A stretch of 64,000 bases of DNA from Roseateles_B sp041912595. GTDB lineage: Bacteria > Pseudomonadota > Gammaproteobacteria > Burkholderiales > Burkholderiaceae_C. Where the stretch lies: assembly GCA_041912595.1 (NCBI GenBank), contig JAYRMR010000022.1, positions 18,610-82,609 of the forward strand, written 5' to 3'. Position 1 is the first letter of the stretch; each line of letters starts with the position of its first letter. This document shows positions 52,786 to 61,686 of this stretch, piece by piece. The notes below the pieces were generated by a model. The model did no database searches. It was not told the DNA's origin and saw only the letters and a program-made list of their open reading frames with translations. The translations under genes and the position numbers were made by a program.

Positions 52786-55116
52786 TTGGACAAGATCCTG
52801 CTTCAGATTGCCGCCGAGCTGAACGTGCGCCCGGCCCAGGTCAACGCAGCCGTGGAGCTGCTCGATGGGGGGGCCACGGTGCCCTTCATCGCCCGTTACC
52901 GCAAGGAAGTCACCGACGGGCTGGATGACACCCAGCTGCGCGAGCTGGAGTCCCGCCTGGGCTATCTGCGCGAGCTGGAGGACCGCCGCGGCGCGGTGCT
53001 CAAGAGCATCGAGGAGCAGGGCAAGCTCAGCCCCGAGCTGCGCGCCGCCATCGAGGCCGCCCCGACCAAGCAGGAGCTGGAAGACCTCTACCTGCCCTAC
53101 AAGCAGAAGCGCCGCACCAAGGGCATGATCGCCCGCGAGGCCGGCCTGGAGCCGCTGGCGGACAAGCTCTTCGCCGATCCCGCCCTGGACCCGGCGGCCG
53201 AGGCGCAGGCCTTCCTCAACGCCGACGCCGGCTTTGCCGACGCCTACGCGGTGCTGGACGGCGTTCGCGACCTGCTCTCCGAACGCTGGGCCGAGGACGC
53301 CGTGCTGATCGGCAAGCTGCGCGAGTGGCTGTGGGAGGAGGGCCTGTTCAAGTCCAAGCTGATGGAAGGCAAGGACGAGAACAACCCCGACGTCGCCAAG
53401 TTCCGCGACTACTTCGATTACGCCGAGCCCATCAAGACCGTGCCCTCGCACCGCGCGCTGGCCGTGTTCCGCGGCCGCACGCAGGAGTTCCTCGACGCCA
53501 AGCTGGTGCTCGACGAGGAGATCCTGCCCGGCCAGCCCTCGCTCGCCGAAGGCCGCATCGCGCGGCACCTGGGCTGGAGCCATGGCAAGCGGGCGTCCGA
53601 TGAGCTGATCCGCAAGACCGTGGCCTGGACGTGGAAGGTCAAGCTCTCGATGAGCCTGGAGCGCGACCTCTTCTCGCGGCTGCGCGAGGAGGCCGAGCGG
53701 GTGGCCATCAAGGTCTTCGCCGAGAACCTGCGCGACCTGCTGCTGGCCGCGCCGGCCGGCAAGCGCGTGGTCATGGGCCTGGACCCGGGCATCCGCACCG
53801 GCGTGAAGGTGGCCGTGGTGAGCGACACGGGCCGCGTGCTGGATACCTCCACCGTCTACCCGCACGAGCCCCGCAAGGACTGGGAAGGCTCGATCCACAC
53901 ACTGGGCCGTCTGTGCGCGACGCATGGCGTGAACCTGATCGCCATCGGCAATGGCACGGCCTCGCGCGAGACCGACAAGCTCGCCGCCGACCTCATCAAG
54001 CGCATCCAGCAGCTGGCCCCCGGCACCCACATCGAGAAGGTCGTGGTGAGCGAGGCCGGCGCCTCGGTCTACTCGGCCTCGGAGTTCGCCTCCAAGGAAT
54101 TGCCGGAGCTGGACGTGAGCCTGCGCGGCGCCGTGTCCATCGCCCGCCGGCTGCAGGATCCGCTGGCCGAGCTGGTGAAGATCGACCCCAAGAGCATCGG
54201 CGTGGGCCAGTACCAGCACGACGTCAACCAGAGCGAGCTGGCGCGCACGCTGAACGCGGTGGTCGAGGACTGCGTGAACTCGGTGGGCGTGGACCTCAAT
54301 ACCGCGTCGGCGCCGCTGCTGTCGCGCGTCTCGGGCCTGTCGGCCACGGTGGCCGGCTCCATCGTGCGCTGGCGCGACGCCAACGGCGCCTTCCGCAACC
54401 GCCAGCAGCTGCTGGACGTCACCGGCCTCGGCCCCAAGACCTTCGAGCAGGCGGCCGGCTTCCTGCGCATCCGTGACGGCGACAACCCGCTGGACCTCTC
54501 CGGCGTGCACCCGGAAACCTACCCCGTCGTGCAGCGCATCCTCGCGCAGGTGGCGCGGCCGATCGCGGACGTGATGGGCAAGTCCGACGTGATCCGCGCG
54601 CTGCGCCCCGAGGCCTTTGCCGACGAGCGCTTCGGGGCCATCACCGTCAAGGACATCCTGGCCGAGCTGGAGAAGCCCGGCCGCGATCCGCGCCCGGACT
54701 TCAAGGTGGCGCGCTTCAACGAGGGCGTCGAGGACATCAAGGACCTGGCCGAGGGCATGATCCTCGAGGGCACCGTCTCCAACGTGGCGCAGTTCGGCGC
54801 CTTCGTGGACCTGGGCGTGCACCAGGACGGCCTGGTGCATGTGAGCCAGCTGTCCAACAAGTTCGTCAACGATGCCCGGGAGGTCGTGAAGACCGGGGAC
54901 ATCGTCAAGGTCAAGGTGCTGGAGGTGGACCTCGCCCGCAAGCGCATCTCGCTGACCATGAAGCTCGATGCCGCCGCGCCCCGCGGGGGTGCCAAGGCGG
55001 ACAACAGCTTCCGCCCGGCTGCGCGCAACGAGCGCCCGGGCCGTGCGGCCGCACCGGCCGCCCCGTCGGGCAACGCCATGGCCGCGGCCTTTGCCAAGCT
55101 GCAGGGCAAGCGCTGA
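52786..55116 (+). CDS. tex: Tex-family RNA-binding transcription accessory protein
   Basis: The 776-residue protein matches Tex/YhgF. It has an N-terminal helical region (VRPAQVNAAVELLDGGATVPFIARYRKE in parts), a YqgF-like fold around residues 325-450 (GLDPGIRTGVKVAVV, IAIGNGTASRETDKLA), paired helix-hairpin-helix motifs (DLNTASAPLLSRVSGLS, LLDVTGLGPKTFEQAAGFL) and a C-terminal S1 domain (MILEGTVSNVAQFGAFVDLG). The TTG at 52786 gives the usual start (LDKILLQIAAEL); an ATG at 52684 would add 34 atypical residues. A Gly/Ala/Arg/Pro-rich tail ends at 55116. An assembly gap follows 76 bases later. Confidence 0.9.
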   Translation: MDKILLQIAAELNVRPAQVNAAVELLDGGATVPFIARYRKEVTDGLDDTQLRELESRLGYLRELEDRRGAVLKSIEEQGKLSPELRAAIEAAPTKQELEDLYLPYKQKRRTKGMIAREAGLEPLADKLFADPALDPAAEAQAFLNADAGFADAYAVLDGVRDLLSERWAEDAVLIGKLREWLWEEGLFKSKLMEGKDENNPDVAKFRDYFDYAEPIKTVPSHRALAVFRGRTQEFLDAKLVLDEEILPGQPSLAEGRIARHLGWSHGKRASDELIRKTVAWTWKVKLSMSLERDLFSRLREEAERVAIKVFAENLRDLLLAAPAGKRVVMGLDPGIRTGVKVAVVSDTGRVLDTSTVYPHEPRKDWEGSIHTLGRLCATHGVNLIAIGNGTASRETDKLAADLIKRIQQLAPGTHIEKVVVSEAGASVYSASEFASKELPELDVSLRGAVSIARRLQDPLAELVKIDPKSIGVGQYQHDVNQSELARTLNAVVEDCVNSVGVDLNTASAPLLSRVSGLSATVAGSIVRWRDANGAFRNRQQLLDVTGLGPKTFEQAAGFLRIRDGDNPLDLSGVHPETYPVVQRILAQVARPIADVMGKSDVIRALRPEAFADERFGAITVKDILAELEKPGRDPRPDFKVARFNEGVEDIKDLAEGMILEGTVSNVAQFGAFVDLGVHQDGLVHVSQLSNKFVNDAREVVKTGDIVKVKVLEVDLARKRISLTMKLDAAAPRGGAKADNSFRPAARNERPGRAAAPAAPSGNAMAAAFAKLQGKR

Positions 55117-55192
55117 GCGGGCGCGGGGGGGGGCGCCCCCCGCCCGCCCGCCCCCCGCCCCGGGGGGGCGGCGCGCCCCCCCCCCCGCGCCG
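55117..55192. other. Low-quality GC homopolymer sequence flanking an assembly gap
   Basis: After the tex stop there are about 75 bases of C and G runs (ten-G and eleven-C stretches) with no coding or structural signal. This is typical of failed read ends at a GC-rich hairpin or gap edge and should be treated as unreliable sequence. Confidence 0.8.
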
Positions 55193-55202
55193 NNNNNNNN
55201 NN
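55193..55202. other. Assembly gap (10 N)
   Basis: Ten N bases mark an unresolved join. Gap size is unknown, so genes could be missing between tex and the TonB receptor, and their linkage is not proven by this sequence. A near-palindromic GGCGCGCGTCCGCC / GGCGGACGCGCC hairpin 30 bases later may have caused the break. Confidence 0.98.
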
Positions 55203-55402
55203 TTTGGCCACGCTGCTGGGAACGGGCTGTGGGGGCGCGCGTCCGCCATCCCCCGGCGGACGCGCCACCGGCGATTCAGCGCCGGCACTGACCCCTGGCG
55301 GCGCTGAAACCGCAGCTGGTCGCAGCGGGGCTGACATCCGGTCACGCCGCCGCTACGCTGCGCGCCAGTCCGATGTCCAGGACAACAGAATCAGGAGTTT
55401 CC

Positions 55403-57601
55403 GTGCGTCTTCATCCCATCGCCGCTGCGTCGGCGCTTGCGCTTGCCTCTCTCGCCGCCCTGCCGTCGCTGGCCCAGGAAATGCCTCAGGGGACCGATCC
55501 CCAGGGCCGCCCCCAGCAGGGCAACAAGCTGGAACGCGTGGAGATCAACGCGCGCCCGCAGAGCGACACCGAGCTGCGCCGCCGCGCGCCCGTGGCCAAG
55601 CAGATCTACGGCCGCGAGGAGATGGACAAGTACGGCGACAACAACCTCGCCGATGTGCTCAAGCGCCTGCCCGGCGTCGACATGCAGGGCGGTGGTCCGC
55701 GCATGCGCGGCCTGGGGGCGGGCTACACGCTCATCCTGATCAACGGCGATCCGGCGCCCCCCGGCTTCGACTTCACCCAGCTGAATCCGGCCCAGGTCGA
55801 GCGCATCGAGGTCACCAAGGGACCGACGGCCGACCAGAGCGCGCAGGCCGTGGCCGGTGCCATCAACATCATCCTGAAGGAAGCGCCCAAGACCACGCAG
55901 AAGGACCTGCGCATGGGCTTCGGCTACAGCGCCGTGCGCCCGACGCCCGGCGTGAACTTCACCTATGGCTCGCGCCAGGGCGGCTTCGCCTACTCGCTGC
56001 CGGTGTCCTTCTTCGAGTGGCGCGGCCAGAACGACGCCCGCAACGCCCGCCACATGCCCGGCAACGACGGCCTGGCCGCGGACGCCGTGCAGCACAACGA
56101 GCAGGCCTTCTGGGGCCATGGCTTCAACACCGCGCCGCGCATCAACTGGAAGATCTCCGACGAGGAGAACGCCAGCCTGCAGGCCTTCATCCAGAAGGGC
56201 TTCTGGAACAACCGCCAGACCTTCATCACCGAGAGCGCCACGCCCAACGCCGTGCTGGACGATGACGCGCTCAATGGCGGCACCTGGCACAACGTGCGCC
56301 TGAACTCGCAGTGGTCGCGCCGCTTCAACGACACCCAGAAGCTGGAGCTCAAGCTCGGCGGCGGCGAGTCGGGCGGCACCTTCCGCAACCAGACCTACCG
56401 CGATCACGCCGACCGCCGTCTGACGACCGGTTCGAACACGGACCGCACCGTGACGCAGGCCGGCAAGTTCGGCCAGCTCGTGGGCGAGGCCCACAGCCTG
56501 ACCTTCGGCTGGGACCTCGAATGGCGCCACCGCGACGAGGAACGCACCGTCACCGAGCTGGGCCAGGTGCAGCTGCCCGAGTTCGACGGCCAGCCCTTCG
56601 GCGCCCGCATCCAGCGCCAGGCGCTGTTCGTGCAGGACGAGTGGGAGCTCTCGCCGCAGTGGTCCACCTACCTCGGCCTGCGCAATGAGCGCATCGTGAC
56701 CGAGAGCCGCGGCCTGGACAGCACCGTGCGCAACACCAGCTCGGTGCTGACGCCGCTGTGGCACCTCAACTACAAGCTCGATCCGAAGGGGCGAGACCTG
56801 ATCCGCGCCAGCCTGACCCGCAGCTACAAGGCGCCGGACCTCAACGCGATGCTGGCGCGCCCCGGCATCAGCAGCCTGTTCCCGGACGTGAACAAGCCCA
56901 ACACCGAGCTCTCGCCGGACCGCCTGGGCAACCCGCTGCTCAAGCCTGAGCTGGCGACGGGTCTGGACCTCGCCTTCGAGAAGTACTTCGCCGGCGGCGG
57001 CATGCTGAGCATCGGCGTCTTCCATCGCGAGGTGAAGGACCTGGTGCGCAACGTGGTGTCGCTGCAGAAGGTGGACTGGGCGGGCCTGCCGCGCTGGATC
57101 TCGCAGCCGGTCAACATCTCCAAGGCCCAGAGCAGCGGGCTGGAGCTGGAGCTCAAGGGCCGCGCGGCCGAGCTGTTCCCCACGCTGTTCGACGCCAAGC
57201 TGCCGCTGAACCTGCGCAGCGCGCTGAACATCTACCGCTCCAAGGTCGAGTCCGTGCCGGGCCCGGACAACCGCCTCGAGGGGCAGCAGCCGTGGTCGGC
57301 CAACCTGGGCTTCGACTACCGCTTCACGAGCGTGCCGCTGACCACCGGCGCCAGCCTGGCCTACACGCCCGGCTATGCCACGCAGCAGACGGCCAGCCAG
57401 GGCGTCGCGCAGTCCCGCACCCGCTCGCTGGACGTGTTCGCGCAATGGGCCTTCAGCCGCACGGTGGCGCTGCGCGTCGCGGCCAACAACTTCGTGCCGG
57501 TCGACAGCTGGAACAGCACGACGCTCAGCAGCGGCTACGGCAGCCGCAGCGATCGCCAGGGCCGGGCCAACTTCAACGTCGGTCTCGAAATGAAGTTGTG
57601 A
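55403..57601 (+). CDS. TonB-dependent outer-membrane receptor
   Basis: The 732-residue protein starts at GTG 55403 behind AGGAG; an in-frame ATG 30 bases upstream lacks a site and would disturb the signal peptide (LHPIAAASALALASLAALPSLAQ). The plug domain is residues 30-170 (QIYGREEMDKYGDNNLADVLKRLPGVDM, split; RGLGAGYTLILINGDP; VERIEVTKGPTADQSAQAVAGAIN). A 22-strand barrel follows and ends in GRANFNVGLEMKL, a typical terminal aromatic/hydrophobic strand. The substrate (siderophore, vitamin or sugar) cannot be told; no TonB or periplasmic binding gene is adjacent. Confidence 0.92.
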   Translation: MRLHPIAAASALALASLAALPSLAQEMPQGTDPQGRPQQGNKLERVEINARPQSDTELRRRAPVAKQIYGREEMDKYGDNNLADVLKRLPGVDMQGGGPRMRGLGAGYTLILINGDPAPPGFDFTQLNPAQVERIEVTKGPTADQSAQAVAGAINIILKEAPKTTQKDLRMGFGYSAVRPTPGVNFTYGSRQGGFAYSLPVSFFEWRGQNDARNARHMPGNDGLAADAVQHNEQAFWGHGFNTAPRINWKISDEENASLQAFIQKGFWNNRQTFITESATPNAVLDDDALNGGTWHNVRLNSQWSRRFNDTQKLELKLGGGESGGTFRNQTYRDHADRRLTTGSNTDRTVTQAGKFGQLVGEAHSLTFGWDLEWRHRDEERTVTELGQVQLPEFDGQPFGARIQRQALFVQDEWELSPQWSTYLGLRNERIVTESRGLDSTVRNTSSVLTPLWHLNYKLDPKGRDLIRASLTRSYKAPDLNAMLARPGISSLFPDVNKPNTELSPDRLGNPLLKPELATGLDLAFEKYFAGGGMLSIGVFHREVKDLVRNVVSLQKVDWAGLPRWISQPVNISKAQSSGLELELKGRAAELFPTLFDAKLPLNLRSALNIYRSKVESVPGPDNRLEGQQPWSANLGFDYRFTSVPLTTGASLAYTPGYATQQTASQGVAQSRTRSLDVFAQWAFSRTVALRVAANNFVPVDSWNSTTLSSGYGSRSDRQGRANFNVGLEMKL

Positions 57602-57703
57602 CCCGCTCCTTGCCGGCGGCCGCGCCGTGCAGCCGCCTGCACGGCCGCGCGTGATCCGGAGCAGCCGGCGAGCGCTGGCAGATCTGCGGTTCTAATTGCC
57701 GGC

Positions 57704-58789
57704 ATGACGAAAGCACTGCAGATCTTCGCGGGCCCTCGGGCCCGCGCCCGTTTGGCGCAGCAGGGGCTGCGGCCCGAGGACGTCCAGGTCATCCCCGCGG
57801 CGGCGGGCGGCCCCAAGGGGCTGATCCTCAATCCGCTGGACCAGTACCTCTTCGGCGAGTGGCTCGCCGCCAGCCGCCAGGACGTGCACCTGCTGGGCGC
57901 CTCCATCGGGGCCTGGCGCATGAGCACGGCCTGCCTGGCGCACCGGCCCGCGGACGCCGTGCCGGAGTTCCAGCGCCTGGCCGAGGAATACATCCACCAG
58001 CACTACGAGAGCCTGCCGGGCAAGTCGCCCACGGCGGCGACGGTCTCGCGCGGCTTCGGTCAGAAGCTGCACGAGGTCTTCGGCGGCCGGGAGGCGCAGG
58101 TGCTGAGCCACCCCCGCTGGCGTCTGCACATCTTCACCTCGCGCGGGCAGGGCCTGCTCGCGCGCGAGCACCGCTGGCGCACGCCCATGGGCTATGCGGC
58201 GGCCTTCGCGGCCAATGCGCTGTCGCGCCGGGCCATGGGCCGCTGGCTGGAGCGCGTGGTGTTCTCGGACCTGCGCTCGCCCCTGCCCATGGACCTGCGG
58301 GACTACCGCAGCCGCCAGGTCGGCCTGAATGCGCGCAACCTGCAGGCGAGCCTGCTGGCGAGCTGCTCCATTCCCTTCTGGCTGCAGGCAGTCCATGACA
58401 TCGCCGGCGCGCCGGCCGGGGCCTACTGGGACGGCGGCATCACCGACTACCACCTGCACCTGAACTACGCCGCGATGGTGGGGGAGGGCCTCGTGCTCTA
58501 CCCGCACTTCCAGCGCGAGGTCGTGCCGGGCTGGCTGGACAAGGCGCTCAAGCACCGCCACCGGGCCACGACCTTCCTCGACAACGTGGTGCTGCTCGCG
58601 CCGAACCCCGACTGGGTGCGCACGCTGCCCAACGGCAAGCTGCCCGACCGGGCGGACTTCCAGCGCTACGGTGACGACGTTGCCGCACGTGCCGCCGCCT
58701 GGCGCCGCGCGATCGACGAGAGCCAGCGCCTGCGGGACGAGTTCGCGCAGGCCTGCCGGCAGGAGACGATCGAGGCGCTGCCGCTCTGA
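57704..58789 (+). CDS. Patatin-like phospholipase family protein
   Basis: The 361-residue protein has AAAGGPKGL (oxyanion loop), the nucleophile motif GASIG (Ser67) and the Asp-Gly motif WDGGITDYH (Asp243), which together make the Ser-Asp dyad of patatin-like lipid hydrolases. There is no signal peptide, so it should be cytoplasmic. The likely reaction is release of fatty acids from phospholipids or acyl glycerols. It has 102 bases upstream of its start and no close partner gene. Confidence 0.87.
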   Translation: MTKALQIFAGPRARARLAQQGLRPEDVQVIPAAAGGPKGLILNPLDQYLFGEWLAASRQDVHLLGASIGAWRMSTACLAHRPADAVPEFQRLAEEYIHQHYESLPGKSPTAATVSRGFGQKLHEVFGGREAQVLSHPRWRLHIFTSRGQGLLAREHRWRTPMGYAAAFAANALSRRAMGRWLERVVFSDLRSPLPMDLRDYRSRQVGLNARNLQASLLASCSIPFWLQAVHDIAGAPAGAYWDGGITDYHLHLNYAAMVGEGLVLYPHFQREVVPGWLDKALKHRHRATTFLDNVVLLAPNPDWVRTLPNGKLPDRADFQRYGDDVAARAAAWRRAIDESQRLRDEFAQACRQETIEALPL

Positions 58790-58872
58790 GCCTTGTTCTT
58801 GCGGCGGCCATTCAACCAAATCGCGGTCTGGCGCGTTGAAGAGGCGTCCTGACTTCCCGGTGGGTGCCGCCC

Positions 58873-59430
58873 ATGTCGTCCTTCAAGCCCCGTTCCTGGT
58901 CCCTGGCGCTCGCGCTCTCGGCCCTGTCCCTGCTGACGCTGAGCGGCTGCGCCCATGAGCGCCGCCGCGACTGGGACGACGGCCAGGTCTACGGCGACAG
59001 CCGAGGCTATGACGAGCGCCGCTATGACGATCGCCGCTACGACGACCGTCGCGTCACGCCGCCGCCCTCGCGCTACGGCAGCGACCGCGTGCTCTATGGC
59101 ACCGTGGGGCGCATCGAGGCCTTCGGCCACGGCGGCGATCGCGGCAGCTCCGGCGCCGGGGCGGTGGCAGGCGGCGTGATCGGCGGTGTCATCGGCCATG
59201 AGATGAGCGACCGCCGCGATCGGGGCGTGGGCACGGCCATCGGGGCCGTCGTGGGCGCGGTGATCGGCAACGAGATCGAGCGGGACGGCCACCGCGGTGG
59301 CGGCACGCGCTACCGCGTGTGGGTGCGCCTCGAGCGGGGCGGCGAACAGGCCTTCGACTTCGAACGCCTGGACGGGCTGCGCAGCGGTGACCGCGTGCGC
59401 GTCGTGGACGGCCGCCTGCAGCGCTACTGA
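58873..59430 (+). CDS. Glycine-zipper 2TM-domain lipoprotein
   Basis: The 185-residue protein has a lipobox (LTLSGC, cysteine at about residue 27), so it should be lipidated and envelope-anchored. A charged linker rich in Arg/Asp/Tyr (YDERRYDDRRYDDRR) follows, then a glycine-zipper segment (GAGAVAGGVIGGVIGHEMSDR and VGTAIGAVVGAVIGNEIERDG) and a beta-rich C-terminal part (YRVWVRLERGGEQAFDFERL). This is the SlyB/Rcs-like 2TM type. I chose the ATG at 58873 over a GTG at 58864. It ends 31 bases before the thrS promoter. Confidence 0.87.
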   Translation: MSSFKPRSWSLALALSALSLLTLSGCAHERRRDWDDGQVYGDSRGYDERRYDDRRYDDRRVTPPPSRYGSDRVLYGTVGRIEAFGHGGDRGSSGAGAVAGGVIGGVIGHEMSDRRDRGVGTAIGAVVGAVIGNEIERDGHRGGGTRYRVWVRLERGGEQAFDFERLDGLRSGDRVRVVDGRLQRY

Positions 59431-59454
59431 GCCCGGGCGGCCCGGCCCCGCGTC

Positions 59455-59467
59455 TTGTGGCTACAAT
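59455..59467 (+). promoter_or_regulatory. thrS leader promoter
   Basis: TACAAT at 59462-59467 is a good -10 hexamer with a TTGTGG just before it; a -35 match at normal spacing is poor. Transcription starting near 59474 would give a leader of about 230 bases before thrS, containing the threonine leader ORF and a terminator. Confidence 0.5.
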
Positions 59468-59505
59468 CGGGGCCTCTTTGACGAACAAGGGCTGAGAAAG
59501 GCGTG

Positions 59506-59547
59506 ATGGTTATGACACCGCGAACTACGACCTCCACCGGAGCATAG
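59506..59547 (+). CDS. Threonine-rich leader peptide before thrS
   Basis: This 13-codon ORF reads MVMTPRTTTSTGA and ends in TAG. Five of 13 residues are threonine (positions 4, 7, 8, 9, 11), using ACA, ACT, ACG and ACC codons. A GAGAAAGG site lies 4-10 bases before the candidate starts (GTG 59503, ATG 59506, ATG 59512). It lies downstream of a promoter and upstream of an intrinsic terminator and of the threonyl-tRNA synthetase gene, which is how amino-acid-sensing attenuators are built. Coding is inferred from composition and position only. Confidence 0.7.
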   Translation: MVMTPRTTTSTGA

Positions 59548-59549
59548 TC

Positions 59550-59645
59550 GGCCGCGGCACGTCTCGTCTTTGGGCATCCCCGAATCACCTCGAACCGGTG
59601 ATGCCTCCCGAACAAAGCGCGGCACCTGGCCGCGCTTTTTCATTT
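59550..59645 (+). terminator. Attenuator terminator in the thrS leader
   Basis: AAAGCGCGGC (59614-59623) and GCCGCGCTTT (59629-59638) form a perfect 10-bp stem with loop ACCTG and a T-run (59636-59640). The segment GGCCGCG occurs both at 59550-59556, just after the leader stop, and in the terminator's right arm at 59628-59634, so the upstream copy can compete for the left arm and act as antiterminator. A ribosome at the leader stop would cover 59550-59556. A 6-bp hairpin, ATCACC/GGTGAT, lies at 59584-59602. Confidence 0.65.
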
Positions 59646-59707
59646 CCGGGCTCCCCTGCAGCAGCGTCTGCATCGAACGGCGGGGCCCTTGCGATTCGGA
59701 GCACCCC

Positions 59708-61615
59708 ATGATTTCCATTCAACTGCCTGACGGTTCCAAGCGCGAATTCCCGCAGGCCGTCACCGTGGCCGAGGTGGCCGCGTCCATCGGCGCCGGCCTG
59801 GCCAAGGCTGCGCTGGCCGGCAAGGTCGACGGCAAGCTGGTCGACACGAGCCACCTGATCGAGGCCGACGCCCAGCTCGCCATCGTCACCGACAAGGATG
59901 CCGACGGCCTGGAAGTGATCCGCCACTCGACGGCCCACTTGCTGGCCTACGCGGTCAAGGAGCTGTTCCCCGACGCCCAGGTCACCATCGGCCCGGTCAT
60001 CGAGAACGGCTTCTACTACGACTTCAGCTACAAGCGCCCGTTCACGCCCGAGGATCTCGCGGCCATCGAATCCAAGATGAACGAGCTGGCGAAGAAGGAC
60101 GAGAAGGTCACGCGCTCGGTGCTGCCGCGCGACGAGGCGGTGTCCTACTTCAAGGGCATCGGCGAGGCCTACAAGGCCGAGATCATCGAATCCATCCCGC
60201 AGGGCGAGGATGTGTCCCTCTACGCCGAGGGCGCGTTCACCGACCTGTGCCGCGGCCCGCACGTGCCCTCCACGGGCAAGCTCAAGCACTTCAAGCTGAT
60301 GAAGGTGGCCGGCGCCTACTGGCGCGGCGACCACCGCAATGAGCAGCTGCAGCGCATCTACGGCACGGCCTGGGCCTCCAAGGATGACCTGCAGAAGTAC
60401 CTGACCCTGCTGGAGGAGGCCGAGAAGCGCGACCACCGCCGCCTGGGCAAGGACCTCGACCTGTTCCACATCGACGAGCACGCCCCCGGCGTGGTGTTCT
60501 GGCACCCCAAGGGCTGGACGGTCTGGCAGGAGGTGGAGCAGTACATGCGCCGCGTCTACCGCGAGAACGGCTACCTGGAGGTCAAGGGCCCGCAGATCAT
60601 CGACAAGACGCTGTGGGAGAAGACCGGCCACTGGGACAAGTACCGCGAGAACATGTTCACGACGGAATCGGAGAAGCGCGACTACGCGCTCAAGCCGATG
60701 AACTGCCCGGGCCACATCCTGATCTTCAAGCAGGGCATCAAGAGCTACCGCGACCTGCCGCTGCGCTTCGGCGAGTTCGGCCAGTGCCACCGCAACGAGC
60801 CCACGGGTGGCCTGCACGGCATCATGCGCGTGCGCGGCTTTACGCAGGATGACGGTCACATCTTCTGCACGGAAGACATGATCCAGCGCGAGGTCACGGC
60901 CTTCACGACCCTGCTGCAGAAGGTCTACAAGGACTTCGGCTTCACGGAGATCCTCTACAAGCTGTCGACGCGTCCCGAGCAGCGCATCGGCACCGAGGAA
61001 AGCTGGGACAAGGCCGAGGCCGCGCTGGCCGAGGGCCTGCGCGCTTCGGGTTGCGAGTTCGAGTACCTGCCGGGCGAGGGCGCCTTCTACGGCCCCAAGA
61101 TCGAGTACACGCTCAAGGACGCCCTGGGCCGCCAGTGGCAGTGCGGCACGATCCAGGTCGACCCGAACATGCCGGAGCGCCTGGACGCCGAGTTCGTGGC
61201 CGAAGACGGCAGCCGTCAGCGTCCCGTGATGCTGCACCGCGCCATCGTCGGTAGCCTGGAGCGCTTCATCGGCATCCTGATCGAGCAGCACGCCGGCGCG
61301 CTGCCCGTCTGGCTGGCACCGACGCAGGTCGTCGTGGCCAATATCACGGACGCGCAGGCCGATTACGTGGCTGAAATTGTGAAATCGCTGCAAAAACAAG
61401 GGCTTAGGGCCGTGGCAGATTTGCGCAACGAAAAGATCACGTATAAAATCCGCGAGCATTCCTTGCAGAAGGTTCCGTACATCCTTGTCGTCGGTGACAA
61501 GGAGAAGGCAAACGGAGCCGTTGCGGTGCGCGCCCGTGGCAATCAGGACCTGGGTGTGATGCCTCTGGCCAGCTTCGTGGAGAAGGCGGCGGCGGACATC
61601 ACCGAGAAGGCCTGA
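59708..61615 (+). CDS. thrS: Threonyl-tRNA synthetase
   Basis: The 635-residue class II synthetase charges tRNA-Thr. The N-terminal TGS domain (residues 1-60, IQLPDGSKREFPQAVTVAEV) is followed by the editing domain (HSTAHLLAYAVKELFP, CRGPHVPSTG), the catalytic domain with class II motifs (LKPMNCPGH, FGQCHRNEPTGGLHGIMRVR split, PVMLHRAIVGSLERFIGI), and the C-terminal anticodon-binding domain. The start is the ATG at 59708 with a GGAG site. It is preceded by a threonine-leader attenuator. Near its 3' end the codons change to AT-rich ones, where an infC promoter may lie. Confidence 0.98.
   Translation: MISIQLPDGSKREFPQAVTVAEVAASIGAGLAKAALAGKVDGKLVDTSHLIEADAQLAIVTDKDADGLEVIRHSTAHLLAYAVKELFPDAQVTIGPVIENGFYYDFSYKRPFTPEDLAAIESKMNELAKKDEKVTRSVLPRDEAVSYFKGIGEAYKAEIIESIPQGEDVSLYAEGAFTDLCRGPHVPSTGKLKHFKLMKVAGAYWRGDHRNEQLQRIYGTAWASKDDLQKYLTLLEEAEKRDHRRLGKDLDLFHIDEHAPGVVFWHPKGWTVWQEVEQYMRRVYRENGYLEVKGPQIIDKTLWEKTGHWDKYRENMFTTESEKRDYALKPMNCPGHILIFKQGIKSYRDLPLRFGEFGQCHRNEPTGGLHGIMRVRGFTQDDGHIFCTEDMIQREVTAFTTLLQKVYKDFGFTEILYKLSTRPEQRIGTEESWDKAEAALAEGLRASGCEFEYLPGEGAFYGPKIEYTLKDALGRQWQCGTIQVDPNMPERLDAEFVAEDGSRQRPVMLHRAIVGSLERFIGILIEQHAGALPVWLAPTQVVVANITDAQADYVAEIVKSLQKQGLRAVADLRNEKITYKIREHSLQKVPYILVVGDKEKANGAVAVRARGNQDLGVMPLASFVEKAAADITEKA
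61421..61449 (+). promoter_or_regulatory. Candidate infC promoter inside thrS
   Basis: TTGCGC at 61421-61426 and TAAAAT at 61444-61449 are separated by 17 bases (an overlapping TATAAA starts at 61442). The surrounding 90 bases of thrS use codons rare in the rest of the window (AAA, ATT, CAA, AGG, CTT, TTG, TAT), giving a local AT-rich island. In E. coli infC is also transcribed from promoters within thrS. Confidence 0.55.
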
Positions 61616-61686
61616 AGAGCCTTCATTGGGCGCGCTTTTGCTTATTGCTGGGCCCCTTGCCTTGGGCTCGTTGAAAGGGTGGCACC

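Noticed and set aside
59584..59602. tRNA T-arm-like GGTTCGA on the minus strand
   Set aside because: No acceptor, D or anticodon arm can be built around it, and the stem-loop fits a leader hairpin of the thrS control region.
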